A stretch of 64,000 bases of DNA from 39-52-133 sp035531075. GTDB lineage: Bacteria; Pseudomonadota; Gammaproteobacteria; Burkholderiales; Gallionellaceae. Shown in pieces: positions 1 to 8,579 of this stretch. The notes under the pieces are model-generated. The model did no database searches, had not been told where the DNA came from, and saw only the letters and a list, made by a program, of their open reading frames with translations. The stretch's first letter is position 1. Every line of letters starts with the position of its first letter. The stretch spans positions 186,001 through 250,000 of the forward strand of contig DATKTO010000026.1 of assembly GCA_035531075.1 (NCBI GenBank). Reading direction: 5' to 3'. Position numbers and translations under genes: made by a program.

Positions 1-1
1 C

Positions 2-1003
2 CTTGGCCAGTCGTCGAACGACATCTTCCCGACCGCGATGCATCTTGCCGCGGCGCTCGGCATCACGCGCGATGTGCTACCCGCCCTGAATACGCTGCGC
101 ACCACCCTGGCCGCCAAATCCGCAGCGTTCACGGATATTCTCAAGATCGGGCGCACCCACCTGCAGGATGCCACCCCGCTGACGCTCGGCCAGGAATTCT
201 CAGGGTATGTCGCACAACTGGCACACGCGGATAACGCGATCAGATCAACCCTGGGTGCGCTCCATGAACTGGCCGTGGGCGGCACGGCCGTGGGTACCGG
301 CCTGAACACCGATCCCGAATTCGGCCCACGTGTCGCCGTAGAATTGGGCAAGCGCCTGCACCTGCCGTTCAGCAGCGCCGCCAACAAATTCGCAGCGCTC
401 GCCGCGCACGATGCGCTGATCAATGCACACGGGGCGCTCAAGACACTCGCCGTCGCCCTGATGAAGATCGCCAATGATGTGCGCTGGATGGCTTCCGGGC
501 CGCGCGCGGGACTGGGCGAGATCCGCATCCCCGAAAACGAGCCGGGCAGCTCGATCATGCCGGGCAAGGTGAACCCGACGCAATGCGAGGCGCTGACCAT
601 GCTGTGCTGTCAGGTCATCGGCAATGATACGGCGATCACCATCGGCGGCGCTTCGGGCAATTTCGAACTGAACGTCTATAAGCCGCTCATCGCCCACAAT
701 TTTGCGCAAAGCCTGCGCCTGCTGGCCGACGGCATGAGCAGCTTCGAACAATACTGCGCGCGGGGCATCGAGGCCAATCGCCAGAAGCTAGGCGAATCAA
801 TGGAACAATCCCTGATGCTGGTGACAGCCCTGGTGCCGCATATCGGCTATGACCGCGCAGCAGCAATCGCAAAATGCGCACAGCGCGATGGCGTTACCCT
901 CAAACAGGCAGCCATTTCGCTGCAGTATGTCACGGCTGAAGATTACGAACGCTGGGTCGTGCCCACCGCGATGCTACGCCCGTCCCCGCAACCCGGCACC
1001 TGA
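2..1003 (+). CDS. fumC: class II fumarate hydratase, 5' end outside window
   Basis: Fumarase catalyses the reversible hydration of fumarate to malate in the TCA cycle, in the cytoplasm. The reading frame is open from the first bases and begins inside the conserved GQSSND motif, so roughly the first 130 residues of a ~460-residue enzyme lie outside the window. The superfamily signature GSSIMPGKVNP is present, as are the substrate-site segment GRTHLQDATP and TAVGTGLN. The C-terminal domain is complete. Aspartase and argininosuccinate lyase share the superfamily, but these motifs read as FumC. It stands alone; the next gene follows after about 55 bases. The other TCA genes are 50 kb away. Confidence 0.93.
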   Translation, partial: LGQSSNDIFPTAMHLAAALGITRDVLPALNTLRTTLAAKSAAFTDILKIGRTHLQDATPLTLGQEFSGYVAQLAHADNAIRSTLGALHELAVGGTAVGTGLNTDPEFGPRVAVELGKRLHLPFSSAANKFAALAAHDALINAHGALKTLAVALMKIANDVRWMASGPRAGLGEIRIPENEPGSSIMPGKVNPTQCEALTMLCCQVIGNDTAITIGGASGNFELNVYKPLIAHNFAQSLRLLADGMSSFEQYCARGIEANRQKLGESMEQSLMLVTALVPHIGYDRAAAIAKCAQRDGVTLKQAAISLQYVTAEDYERWVVPTAMLRPSPQPGT

Positions 1004-1058
1004 ATAAAGAATATTCAATATAAGCAGGAGCATATATCTCGCAAAAACGGAGGTGAAA

Positions 1059-1454
1059 ATGGCCACATTTTTCGGCATTGAAGAGCGTCATGCGCAAGAT
1101 TTTATCGAACAGAACATGGTATGCCTCCCCCGCTCGGCGGATGGCAAAACGGATCTGCATAGCATCGTCTCAGCCATCAAAAACGAAGACATCGTTTTCA
1201 TCAAACACTGCACGCCTGAATCCGGCCTGCATATCAAGGCAATAGGCGTGGTGCAGTCCGACTTTCCAGCCGAACGCGATGCGGGCGTTTGCCTGCCTGT
1301 CGATTGGGTGTGGCGCGGGGAAAAGGTAATCGGAAATCTTGACGAAATGATGCCGTTCTGCGGAGACGCGCTCTATGAAGAGCATGACATTCTGGTGCAA
1401 AGAGAAATCATCGATATGCTGCCGCAGAAATATCAGTTGCCGCCAGAATGGTAA
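1059..1454 (+). CDS. small hypothetical protein, possibly PUA/EVE-like fold
   Basis: A 131-residue soluble protein of unknown function. The ATG at 1059 is preceded by a strong GGAGG Shine-Dalgarno at 1049-1053 with 5-base spacing; a GTG at 1053 overlaps that site and is less likely. The segment 'IKNEDIVFIKHCT...IKAIGVV' followed by an acidic/aromatic C-terminal half resembles the beta-strand rhythm of EVE/ASCH (PUA-like) nucleic-acid-binding domains, but this is only a visual impression. No signal peptide or membrane segment is seen. It lies just after fumC on the same strand and could be read through from it. Confidence 0.7.
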   Translation: MATFFGIEERHAQDFIEQNMVCLPRSADGKTDLHSIVSAIKNEDIVFIKHCTPESGLHIKAIGVVQSDFPAERDAGVCLPVDWVWRGEKVIGNLDEMMPFCGDALYEEHDILVQREIIDMLPQKYQLPPEW

Positions 1455-1578
1455 GCCTGATGGCACGAGGCAGCGGCAGGCATGACTGCGCTCGCTCTCA
1501 GCGCTGACAGCTGCGAACGGGTGCGGCTTTTTTTCGCGTTACCTTATCGGCGCGACGTTATCGGCGAAACTCTGGCGC

Positions 1579-2085
1579 TCATGGAAATGCCGGAATGGTC
1601 GGCTCGGTCCCCCTGCTCATCGCATCAGGATGATTCCGCTTGACGACTTTTTCGATCTCATCGATACGCTGCTTGGGAAGATCGATCATCAGCAGAAAAT
1701 CGCCTTTTTCGATGGCTTCGGAAAACTGTTTAATTTGCCGGTTGCCGACGCTGCTGCCGATCATGCTCGACGCCAGCGCGCCGAAGACTGCTCCCGCCAG
1801 CGATGTCGCCAGAATTGTCCCGCCGGGCAACATCGGCCCGCCCGGATATGCCATCGCAACCAGTCCGGAAATCAGGCCGGTGAAGCCGCCAAGGGTCAGG
1901 CCTTGCTCAAGTGCGGGAATGAAATCGGATTTCTGCAGATAGCTCGCTTCCGGCAAATCTTCCATCGCCGTGCCGCGCTTTGCCAGAACATGCATATGCC
2001 GTTCATCTATACGCTCCAGCAGAAGTTCATTGACAATTTTCTTTGCCATATCGATGTTGGGTATCAAAAAATAGATGCGCTTCAT
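1579..2085 (-). CDS. DUF1269-type small membrane protein
   Basis: A 168-residue protein. Residues 1-50 form a soluble alpha/beta N-terminal part (KRIYFLIPNIDMAKKIVNELL). Residues ~65-112 are a glycine/alanine-rich hydrophobic stretch with GG and GxxG repeats that would form a membrane hairpin. The C-terminus is charged. This architecture matches DUF1269/general-stress-protein-like small membrane proteins, whose function is not established. The start ATG has a GAGGAGAAATC Shine-Dalgarno region. It is divergent from nothing nearby and appears monocistronic. Confidence 0.65.
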   Translation of the reverse strand: MKRIYFLIPNIDMAKKIVNELLLERIDERHMHVLAKRGTAMEDLPEASYLQKSDFIPALEQGLTLGGFTGLISGLVAMAYPGGPMLPGGTILATSLAGAVFGALASSMIGSSVGNRQIKQFSEAIEKGDFLLMIDLPKQRIDEIEKVVKRNHPDAMSRGTEPTIPAFP

Positions 2086-2389
2086 GATTTCTCCTCTATA
2101 TCTAGGTTATGTTGCATGCTCCGTCCCAAAGGCGGTGGCTCCGGATGAATCAATGCGGTCGTCGCAGCACCGTGCATTCGCGGCTTCCATGCAACGGAAG
2201 CCTGAAGCGGCAGTGGCGGTAAAAATTCCAGTTAAACAAATCTCATCTCCTGCAGCGCATAAATAAACGAGATGAAAAATTTACAACTGAATGATTGGGA
2301 TGTAATGGGGTGATTTCAAGCTAAAAATCACAGCAAAGACCCGGCTGAAAATAACCCAAGGTACAATAATTCCCCGCTTTCACGGTAGT
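2086..2389. other. intergenic stretch, no gene seen
   Basis: About 300 bases between two minus-strand genes. It would hold the promoter of the DUF1269-like gene and the 3' end of the NAD-salvage operon. A small plus-strand reading frame (2075-2266) has no Shine-Dalgarno and no protein-like character. No clear terminator hairpin was found. Confidence 0.5.
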
Positions 2390-3757
2390 TCAAACCGCCC
2401 CGCTTGCCGGCCTTAACCCGTGCAGAAAAACATCGTCAACCTGCTTCGCCAGTTGCTGCAAGGCAGCGGAGATATCCACCAGATACTCATAAGGTTCCCG
2501 CAGCTCGCACAGTGCTTCCGGCAGCCGCTTCAGATTAACTGAAGCATTAAAGCGAATATCCGCCAGGCCCGGTGCCGACGCCACGCGCCGTCCATCCCGC
2601 ATCACAGGGATGATGAGCGGCTCACCCGCCTGCGCATCGCCTTCCACCGTCACCACATCCCATGCCATGCGGCCATCGGCATCATAGTTGCGGTACACCT
2701 GCTTGCGTCCGGGCCAGGTCTGCTTGCCTTCGGAACGCTTGCGGCGCGGCTTGCCGGCATATTCCTCAAGCTTGTAGGCGCAGTCCAGATAGGGCATGTC
2801 GCTTGAGGTGTCCATGCGCGTGCCGATGCCGAAGCCGTCCACTGGTGCCCCTGACGCCAGCATGTCGCGCAGCTCGTACTCGTCCAGATCGCCGCTGGCA
2901 AAGATGGTGACGTGATCAAGCCCGCCGGCATCGAGGATTTTCCTCACCTTGCGCGCGTGATCGGCCAGATTGCCCGAGTCGATGCGCACGCCCTTGATGC
3001 GGATGCCGCTGCGCTCAAGCCTGGGTGCAAGCGCCACCACCTTGCGCGCCGCCGCCTCGGTATCGTAGGTGTCGATCAGCAGCACCACGTTGTCCGGCTG
3101 GGCATGGGCGAAATGCTCGAAGGCAAGGCTCTCGTCGTCGTGTGCCTGCACGAAGGAATGCGCCATGGTGCCGAATATCGGCATGCCGAACTGCATGCCC
3201 GCCAGCACCGTTGCCGTGCCGGTGAAACCGGCTATATAACTGGCGCGCGCCGCCAGCAGCCCCGCTTCCGCGCCATGCGCGCGGCGCAGGCCGAAATCAA
3301 CCAGCAGCTTGTCCGGCGCCATCAGCACCATGCGCGCCGCCTTGGAGGCGATCAGCGTCTGATAATGCAGCAGGTTGATCAGCCGTGTTTCCACAAGCTG
3401 TGCCTGCGCGATGGGCGCGGTGATGCGCAGCACCGGCTCGTTGGGGAAAAATACCGTGCCTTCGGGCATCGCATGCACATCGCCGCCAAAGCGCATGCCT
3501 TCCAGCTTGCCGAGAAATTTATTGCTGAAGCGGCCTGTGGCATGCAGCCAGGTCATCTCTTCCGCCGTGAAATGCAATCCTTGCAGAAATTCCAGCGCCT
3601 GCTCCAGCCCTGCCGCCATCAGAAATCCGCGTCCGGGGCGCAGCTTGCGCACAAAGAACTCGAACACGGCAATCTCCTCCATGCCGGAATCCTCATAGCC
3701 CTGCAGCATGGTGAGCTGGTAGAGATCGGTAAGCAGCACGCTGCTTGCGGGATTCAT
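2390..3757 (-). CDS. pncB: nicotinate phosphoribosyltransferase
   Basis: Converts nicotinate and PRPP to nicotinate mononucleotide, using ATP, in the Preiss-Handler NAD salvage pathway. The protein is 455 residues from the ATG at 3757. It opens with LLTDLYQLTMLQGY, typical of the longer NAPRTase family, and carries DFGLRRAHG (residues ~155-165) and the phosphate-site segment IRIDSGNL with ASGDLDEY further on. The ATG overlaps the stop of the upstream nicotinamidase gene (ATGA), which fixes the start and implies translational coupling; an upstream in-frame start at 3784 would lie inside that gene. Together the two genes deamidate nicotinamide and then load nicotinate. Confidence 0.93.
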   Translation of the reverse strand: MNPASSVLLTDLYQLTMLQGYEDSGMEEIAVFEFFVRKLRPGRGFLMAAGLEQALEFLQGLHFTAEEMTWLHATGRFSNKFLGKLEGMRFGGDVHAMPEGTVFFPNEPVLRITAPIAQAQLVETRLINLLHYQTLIASKAARMVLMAPDKLLVDFGLRRAHGAEAGLLAARASYIAGFTGTATVLAGMQFGMPIFGTMAHSFVQAHDDESLAFEHFAHAQPDNVVLLIDTYDTEAAARKVVALAPRLERSGIRIKGVRIDSGNLADHARKVRKILDAGGLDHVTIFASGDLDEYELRDMLASGAPVDGFGIGTRMDTSSDMPYLDCAYKLEEYAGKPRRKRSEGKQTWPGRKQVYRNYDADGRMAWDVVTVEGDAQAGEPLIIPVMRDGRRVASAPGLADIRFNASVNLKRLPEALCELREPYEYLVDISAALQQLAKQVDDVFLHGLRPASGAV

Positions 3758-4359
3758 GTGGTGAATCCTTGCAGCGTGATGCACTGCGCGCCCTGCCTTA
3801 CCATCTCTTCCACGGCGCGTGCTCCATCACCGGGCTGGACATCCACCGCTCGGATCGCATCGGCCAGGACAAACACCTGATAGCCGAGCCGCAGTGCATC
3901 GCGCGTTGAGTTAAGTATGCAGTAGTCGGTGGTGAGGCCGCCGATAAACAGGCGCTTGACACCGGCATCGCGCAGTTTCCGCTCCAGCTCTGTGCCCAGG
4001 AACGACGAGTAGGCGTCCTGTTCCGGCGTGGTTGCCTTGGAGATGATCACGGCGGTAAGCGGCAACAGTAGCGCAGCAGCGAACTCCGCGCCGCGTGTGC
4101 CCGCCACGCAATGCGGCGGCCACGGCCCGCCCTGCTCGCGAAAGGAGCAATGATGCTCGGGATGCCAGTCGCGCGTGGCAAATACCGGCAGCTTGCGCGC
4201 CACGAAGAGGTCAATGTAACGGTTGAGCAACGGCACCACCTCGTCGCCGCGCTGCACCGCCAGGCTGCCGCCGGGCAGAAAATCGTTCTGAATGTCCGTC
4301 ACCAGCAATGCGTCGCCCTGCTGCGGCTGCCAGTTAACCCGATCTGCGTCATCCATCAT
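3754..4359 (-). CDS. pncA: nicotinamidase
   Basis: Hydrolyses nicotinamide to nicotinate and ammonia, the first step of NAD salvage feeding the next gene. The 201-residue protein shows the isochorismatase-fold catalytic set: Asp in VTDIQNDFLPGGSL (residues ~20-34), a Lys in the central ISKATTPEQDAYSSF region, and the nucleophilic Cys in GGLTTDYCILNSTRDAL. Metal-binding His residues are in RDWHPEHHCSF. Two ATGs stand in tandem (4359 and 4356) after an AAGGGG Shine-Dalgarno; either could be used. It is the first gene of a two-gene operon with pncB, overlapping it by four bases. Confidence 0.93.
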   Translation of the reverse strand: MMDDADRVNWQPQQGDALLVTDIQNDFLPGGSLAVQRGDEVVPLLNRYIDLFVARKLPVFATRDWHPEHHCSFREQGGPWPPHCVAGTRGAEFAAALLLPLTAVIISKATTPEQDAYSSFLGTELERKLRDAGVKRLFIGGLTTDYCILNSTRDALRLGYQVFVLADAIRAVDVQPGDGARAVEEMVRQGAQCITLQGFTT

Positions 4360-4404
4360 TTACCCCTTCCCAAAATGCTGTCAGCGCATGTAACAAATAA
4401 ACGC

Positions 4405-5835
4405 TCAGCCCTTGATGCAAATCAGCGGCACCACCCGCGCCACCTTGCGCGCCAGACCGGCCTGGTCGGCCGAGTCCACCACCGCGCTGACATCCTTGTA
4501 GGCGCCCGGCGCTTCTTCCGCCACGCCGCGAAACGAAGGGCTGCGTATCACAATGCCGTGGCCGAACAGATCATCGATTACCTTGCTGCCGCTCCAGTTC
4601 TTCAGCGCCTGATGCCGGCTCATCGCGCGTCCCGCGCCGTGACAGGCGGAACCAAAGGCCAGCTTCATGCCCTCCTCCGTGCCGCCCAGAATGTAGGACG
4701 CCGTGCCCATACTGCCGCCGATCAGCACCGGCTGGCCGGCCTCGCGCAACTCGGTGGGCAGGTCGAGGTGGCCGGGGCCGAAGGCGCGCGTGGCGCCTTT
4801 GCGGTGCACATAGAGTTTCCTTAACTGTCCGTCCACCTTGTGCTTCTCCAATTTGCAGGTGTTGTGCGACACGTCGTACAGCAGCGACAGATAGGCCTTG
4901 GGCAATATCTTGGCGAATACCTGGCGGGTGAGATGGGTGAGGATCTGGCGGTTGGCCAGCGCGCAATTGATGCCTGCGCGCATCGCGCCGAGATAGTCCT
5001 GCCCGAGCTGCGAATTGACCGGCGCGCAGGCAAGCTCGCGGTCGGGCAGTTCCAGGCCGTGGCTAGGGGCGGCCACTACCATCTGCCTGAGAAACTCCGT
5101 GCCTATCTGGTGGCCAAGTCCGCGCGAGCCGCAATGGATGCTCACCACAATGTCGCCCTCTTTGATGCCGAATGCTGCGGCGGTCTGCGCTGCATACACA
5201 TCCGTCACCCGCTGTACTTCAAGATAGTGATTGCCGGAGCCCAGCGTGCCCATCTCGTCGCGCTGGCGTTTTTTGGCCTGTTCGGAAACCTGCGAAGGAT
5301 CGGCGCCGTGCATGCTGCCGCCCTCTTCGATGCGATGCAGATCAGACTCCGTGCCAAAGCCTTGCTCCACCGCCCAGCGTGCGCCGCCGCGCAGCATCGC
5401 ATTCATCTCGGCCGGGTTCAGGCGGATGCCGCCGGTGCTGCCGAGGCCTGCGGGGATGGCGTGAAACAAACCGTCTGCCAGTTTCAGCTTCACCGCATCG
5501 ATGTCTTCAAGTTTCAGGCCGGTATGCAGGGTGCGCACGCCGCAGGAAATATCGAAACCTACCCCGCCCGCCGACACCACGCCCCCCTTTTCTGCATCGA
5601 ATGCCGCCACCCCGCCAATCGGAAAGCCATAACCCCAGTGCGCATCGGGCATCGCATAGGACGCCTTGACGATGCCCGGCAGCTTGGCCACATTGGTGAC
5701 CTGATCGAACACCTTTGTATCCATGTCGCGCATCAGCGCCTCGCTGGCGAAAATCACACCCGGCACGCGCATCGCGCCGAATGGCCGGATATGCCATTCA
5801 AATTCCGACTTGCGATCAAACAGTGTGAGTTCCAC
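4405..5835 (-). CDS. rtcB: tRNA-splicing/RNA-repair ligase RtcB
   Basis: GTP- and Mn-dependent RNA ligase that joins 2',3'-cyclic-phosphate (or 3'-phosphate) and 5'-OH RNA ends. The 476-residue length matches the long RtcB type. Metal and guanylylation motifs are visible: GVGFDISCGVRTL, GTLGSGNHYLEVQ, SIHCGSRGLGHQIG, YDVSHN, and GSACHGAGR whose His is the guanylylated residue in characterised homologues. The start chosen is GTG at 5835, with AGGAGGA five bases upstream; the frame is open further upstream but that part is low-complexity and overlaps archease. The archease gene sits just upstream, its known activator, so the pair is probably co-transcribed. No RtcR-type sigma-54 regulator is adjacent. 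Confidence 0.95.
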   Translation of the reverse strand: MELTLFDRKSEFEWHIRPFGAMRVPGVIFASEALMRDMDTKVFDQVTNVAKLPGIVKASYAMPDAHWGYGFPIGGVAAFDAEKGGVVSAGGVGFDISCGVRTLHTGLKLEDIDAVKLKLADGLFHAIPAGLGSTGGIRLNPAEMNAMLRGGARWAVEQGFGTESDLHRIEEGGSMHGADPSQVSEQAKKRQRDEMGTLGSGNHYLEVQRVTDVYAAQTAAAFGIKEGDIVVSIHCGSRGLGHQIGTEFLRQMVVAAPSHGLELPDRELACAPVNSQLGQDYLGAMRAGINCALANRQILTHLTRQVFAKILPKAYLSLLYDVSHNTCKLEKHKVDGQLRKLYVHRKGATRAFGPGHLDLPTELREAGQPVLIGGSMGTASYILGGTEEGMKLAFGSACHGAGRAMSRHQALKNWSGSKVIDDLFGHGIVIRSPSFRGVAEEAPGAYKDVSAVVDSADQAGLARKVARVVPLICIKG

Positions 5836-5873
5836 GATGTCTCCTCCTGCAGCATTCAATGGCTTATTTACAG

Positions 5874-6299
5874 CTACACATCCACCACGCACTGCGCCAG
5901 CCAGCTGCCGTCCGCTTGCTGCACAACCTTCAGCGCAGTATAGGTCGCGCCTTTCACCTCGGTGGCCGGATGGTGGCGGGCGATTTCGATTGCCTCCCCC
6001 CACACCTGTGCGGTCAGGTGACAATCCTGAAGCTGCACTTCAAAGCGGCTGAACAACATGCTGCGCGTCGCCATTTCGAAGACCAGCACATTGAGCCAGT
6101 CAACCAGCAGCAACTCGGCATCGGGCGCGTCACAAGAAAGCTGTATCTTTGTTTTAGGCTCCACCGTGGCAATGTCGGCAATCGCTGCCGTCATCGCCAG
6201 CGCAGCCTGCTCGTAAGCCTGCGCCAGCGTAGCCCCCACACCACGCACGCCGACATCGGCGTCATGGGGAAAATGCTCCCAGCGGGAAGTGGCTGACAT
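5874..6299 (-). CDS. archease, RtcB activator
   Basis: A 141-residue archease. Family members speed RtcB guanylylation and allow multiple turnover. The N-terminus contains the conserved HDADVGVRG segment with acidic metal-binding residues, and the body carries the family's DWLNVLVFEMATR and EIARHHPATEVKGATY stretches. The start is taken as ATG 6299 because the protein then begins just before the conserved domain; the frame extends 14 codons upstream without similarity. The rtcB GTG start lies 38 bases downstream with its own Shine-Dalgarno, so the two form an RNA-repair operon. Confidence 0.92.
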   Translation of the reverse strand: MSATSRWEHFPHDADVGVRGVGATLAQAYEQAALAMTAAIADIATVEPKTKIQLSCDAPDAELLLVDWLNVLVFEMATRSMLFSRFEVQLQDCHLTAQVWGEAIEIARHHPATEVKGATYTALKVVQQADGSWLAQCVVDV

Positions 6300-6507
6300 G
6301 CTCGAACCTCGAAAAGATCTGCGAACGCGTTGATGTGGCACGGAAAAATCATGACTACTCCAAGACGGTTGGGATGCAGGGGCGCAATTTCAAGCTGCCT
6401 GACTCACTGCCAGGTTGCTGCCTGTACGCAATCCCAAGCAGATCTTCAGTTTTTCCTTTAATTTTTTGAAATTGCCTCATACAATGTCTGTTGCCATTGG
6501 AGATCTC

Positions 6508-6867
6508 ATGAATACAAACAAAGCTGACATTACATACCGGGCCGTTGCTTCCATTCTTGTGGCGCTGGCCATTTCCATTACTTCCCAGGCGGTGGCCAGC
6601 GATTTGGTTTGCACTGGCCCACAAATGGGCGAAATATTTATCGACACCAAAACCGGCAAGGTGACCAAAGGCGCGGAAGAATCGCTCACCGTGAAGATTG
6701 CCACAGAAAAATCGCTTTACGGATTTGTATTCAAAGGAAAGATCAGCCAGTTCAAAGCGACGATAAACCGTACGAGCGGCCAAATCATACTTGATGAAGC
6801 TTGCACACCTCAATGTTGGGGCGGGCCCATTTTCGGCAACTGCACAAACGTTAAAGCGAAACTTTGA
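6508..6867 (+). CDS. small exported hypothetical protein
   Basis: A 119-residue protein with a probable Sec signal peptide: a basic N-terminus, the hydrophobic stretch AVASILVALAISITSQ, then a cleavage-like AVAS site near residue 29. The mature part is about 90 residues, beta-rich in appearance, with four Cys (DLVC, EACTPQC, GNC) that could pair in the periplasm. Start ATG 6508 follows GGAG eight bases upstream. I do not recognise a family. It converges with the minus-strand nitroreductase-like gene. Confidence 0.65.
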   Translation: MNTNKADITYRAVASILVALAISITSQAVASDLVCTGPQMGEIFIDTKTGKVTKGAEESLTVKIATEKSLYGFVFKGKISQFKATINRTSGQIILDEACTPQCWGGPIFGNCTNVKAKL

Positions 6868-6916
6868 TTCAAAATCAATAACCGTTCCTGCATCTCAATC
6901 TCACCCGTTATCGCTT

Positions 6917-7588
6917 TTACTGGGGTGCACATCTGCCCACGGGAAGCAGATACAAGGGTGTCTGACGCGCGGGCAGTTGCAGCAGACGGGAAACCGAGCG
7001 ATCGTTGAATGCGCCCACCGGGGTCACGCACAGCCCGATGGCTGCCGCCTGCAGCAGCAGGTTCTGGGCGGCATGTCCGCTTTCCATGTGCACATAACGC
7101 TCGCCTGCATTGCCATAGTGTGCAGTGGTGCGTTCAAATACAGCGGCGATGACGACCACTGCCGCCGCTCGCTCCACCCACCTTTGCTCCAGGGCTGCGG
7201 CGCCCATGTGCTGGAGTATTTCAGCATCGGAAACTGACTCCAGGCGGTGCTGGTTCGACAGGTAGCGATAGACGCCGGCGGATAATCCTTCGACATTGCC
7301 TGCCACCAGATAAACCTCCAGTGGATAGGTGGCACCTGCCGAAGGTGCCGTGCGCCGGCCCGACCCTGTGCTGCCCTGGGCCGCCCACAGCAGCCGCGAG
7401 ACTTCACTCAGCGTCAGTGCACCCGGTATGAATTCGCGCACCGAGCGACGCTGCGTCAAAGCCTCTTCCAGGCTCATCGCGCCAACTGCAGGAGGCGGGG
7501 GCAAGTTTACGCTTCGAACTGCTGCATCCATTCCTGCCGCCGTAGTCGTTGCAAACATCATCATGATCAATGTCAGTACCGGAAACAT
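6917..7588 (-). CDS. SagB-type nitroreductase-fold oxidoreductase, probably exported
   Basis: A 223-residue flavoenzyme-like protein of the nitroreductase superfamily, SagB/ThcOx branch. Recognisable pieces are TQRRSVREFIPGALTLSEVSRLLWAAQG (FMN phosphate-site region, here split: RRSVREF then LLWAAQG), PSAGATYPLEVYLV, AGVYRY, and HMESGHAAQNLLLQAAAIGL. The first ~19 residues are hydrophobic and Met-rich and may be a signal peptide, which would place it in the periplasm. SagB proteins in toxin clusters oxidise azolines in peptides, but stand-alone members are of unknown substrate; no precursor peptide or cyclodehydratase gene is nearby. Confidence 0.8.
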   Translation of the reverse strand: MFPVLTLIMMMFATTTAAGMDAAVRSVNLPPPPAVGAMSLEEALTQRRSVREFIPGALTLSEVSRLLWAAQGSTGSGRRTAPSAGATYPLEVYLVAGNVEGLSAGVYRYLSNQHRLESVSDAEILQHMGAAALEQRWVERAAAVVVIAAVFERTTAHYGNAGERYVHMESGHAAQNLLLQAAAIGLCVTPVGAFNDRSVSRLLQLPARQTPLYLLPVGRCAPQ

Positions 7589-7813
7589 AATTTATTTTTT
7601 ATCACAACCAATTCTGGTTACGATTGGGACAAGGCAAGATCATTTCAAGATGAATAACTCGCGCGCAAGCCTGGCTTAATCGGCCAGCTTTACCTCCTGC
7701 AAAAAGCAGATCGAAAAATTACTGCCCCCTTTTAGTTGGAGTGCTTGCTTTTTCTCCGTAAAAAGCTCATAACTGCATCAAGAAGAAATTTACAACAACG
7801 CTAAGGGGATACC

Positions 7814-8215
7814 ATGTCACACTATCACGCAATCGTATGGATTGATCACGCAGAAGCACACGTAATGCATATCAGCCCGGATGATGTCGAATCGTCCGTT
7901 GTGCACCCAAAGAAGCCGCATCAAAAGGTGCACCACAAGCGTGGTGCGGATAAGGGAGGCACTGTAGGCGCAGGCCGCTCACCCGAAGATCAGAATTTTT
8001 ATCACGAAGTGGTCGAAACATTGAAGGGTGCACAGGAAGTTCTCGTTGTGGGTCCGGCTAGTGCCAAGCTTAATCTCATCAAGCACATTCACAGCCACGA
8101 CCAGCAAATGACTGACAGGGTGATTGGAGTGGAAACGGTAGACCACCCCAGCGATGCGCAACTGGTTGCCTATGCGCGCAAATACTTTGTTGCTGCGGAT
8201 CGTATGCGCCCATAA
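7814..8215 (+). CDS. eRF1-like 'translational machinery protein' homologue
   Basis: A 133-residue soluble protein starting HYHAIVWIDHAEAHV. The central part is His/Lys-rich (HPKKPHQKVHHKRG), followed by VLVVGPASAKLNLIKHIHSH and ending VETVDHPSDAQLVAYARKYF. This pattern matches a widespread proteobacterial family often labelled translational machinery protein, related to the third domain of eRF1 and to host-attachment-type proteins; the actual role is not known. ATG 7814 follows AAGGGG at the right distance. A strong hairpin with a T-run follows at 8284-8344. Confidence 0.75.
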   Translation: MSHYHAIVWIDHAEAHVMHISPDDVESSVVHPKKPHQKVHHKRGADKGGTVGAGRSPEDQNFYHEVVETLKGAQEVLVVGPASAKLNLIKHIHSHDQQMTDRVIGVETVDHPSDAQLVAYARKYFVAADRMRP

Positions 8216-8283
8216 GCAAGGTGTGGCTCTGAGACGGGCCGGTTACAACAAGGCGGGCAATTTTCGGGCCTTGCTGGAAATAG

Positions 8284-8344
8284 CGGGGCCAGTTATGACA
8301 TTCCCATATATTTGGCTGGAATGTTATAACTGGCCCCGTTTTTT
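8284..8344 (+). terminator. long intrinsic-terminator-like hairpin
   Basis: A 21-base arm at 8284-8304 pairs with 8318-8338 with a single G:T-type mismatch, leaving a 13-base loop, and is followed by six T (8339-8344). It lies 68 bases after the stop of the eRF1-like gene, so termination of that transcript is the simplest reading. The stem is unusually long for a terminator; a miniature mobile repeat is an alternative. Confidence 0.7.
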
Positions 8345-8560
8345 GGCGGTATTTCAAAGACTGCAAACAAGAACAGCCAATCGGCCTGCAGCCTGCGAGC
8401 AAACCTGATAAAAACCCATCCTCGTGTGGCTGCCTGGCGGCAACACGCCAGTGATTCAAGAAGATTGAAAACAATTCACACTATTGCGAAGCACTCTCCG
8501 CTCACGAACAAGGAGATCCAATCAGTAACAGAGAAATGATGGCGCGATTTTTACCCAATA

Positions 8561-8579
8561 GGTAGAGTCTGACTCTACC
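8561..8579. repeat. short perfect palindrome over the end of the macrodomain gene
   Basis: GGTAGAGTC-T-GACTCTACC, nine bases each side, overlapping the stop codon of the macrodomain gene. As RNA it would form an eight-pair stem with a five-base loop. There is no T-run on either side, so it is not a classical terminator; it could be a protein-binding site or part of a repeat. Confidence 0.5.

Noticed and set aside
8501..8566. Short frame after AAGGAG at 8510, with ATC where a start would be
   Set aside because: Only 14 codons before a stop and no similarity; could be a third odd start but too short to support.
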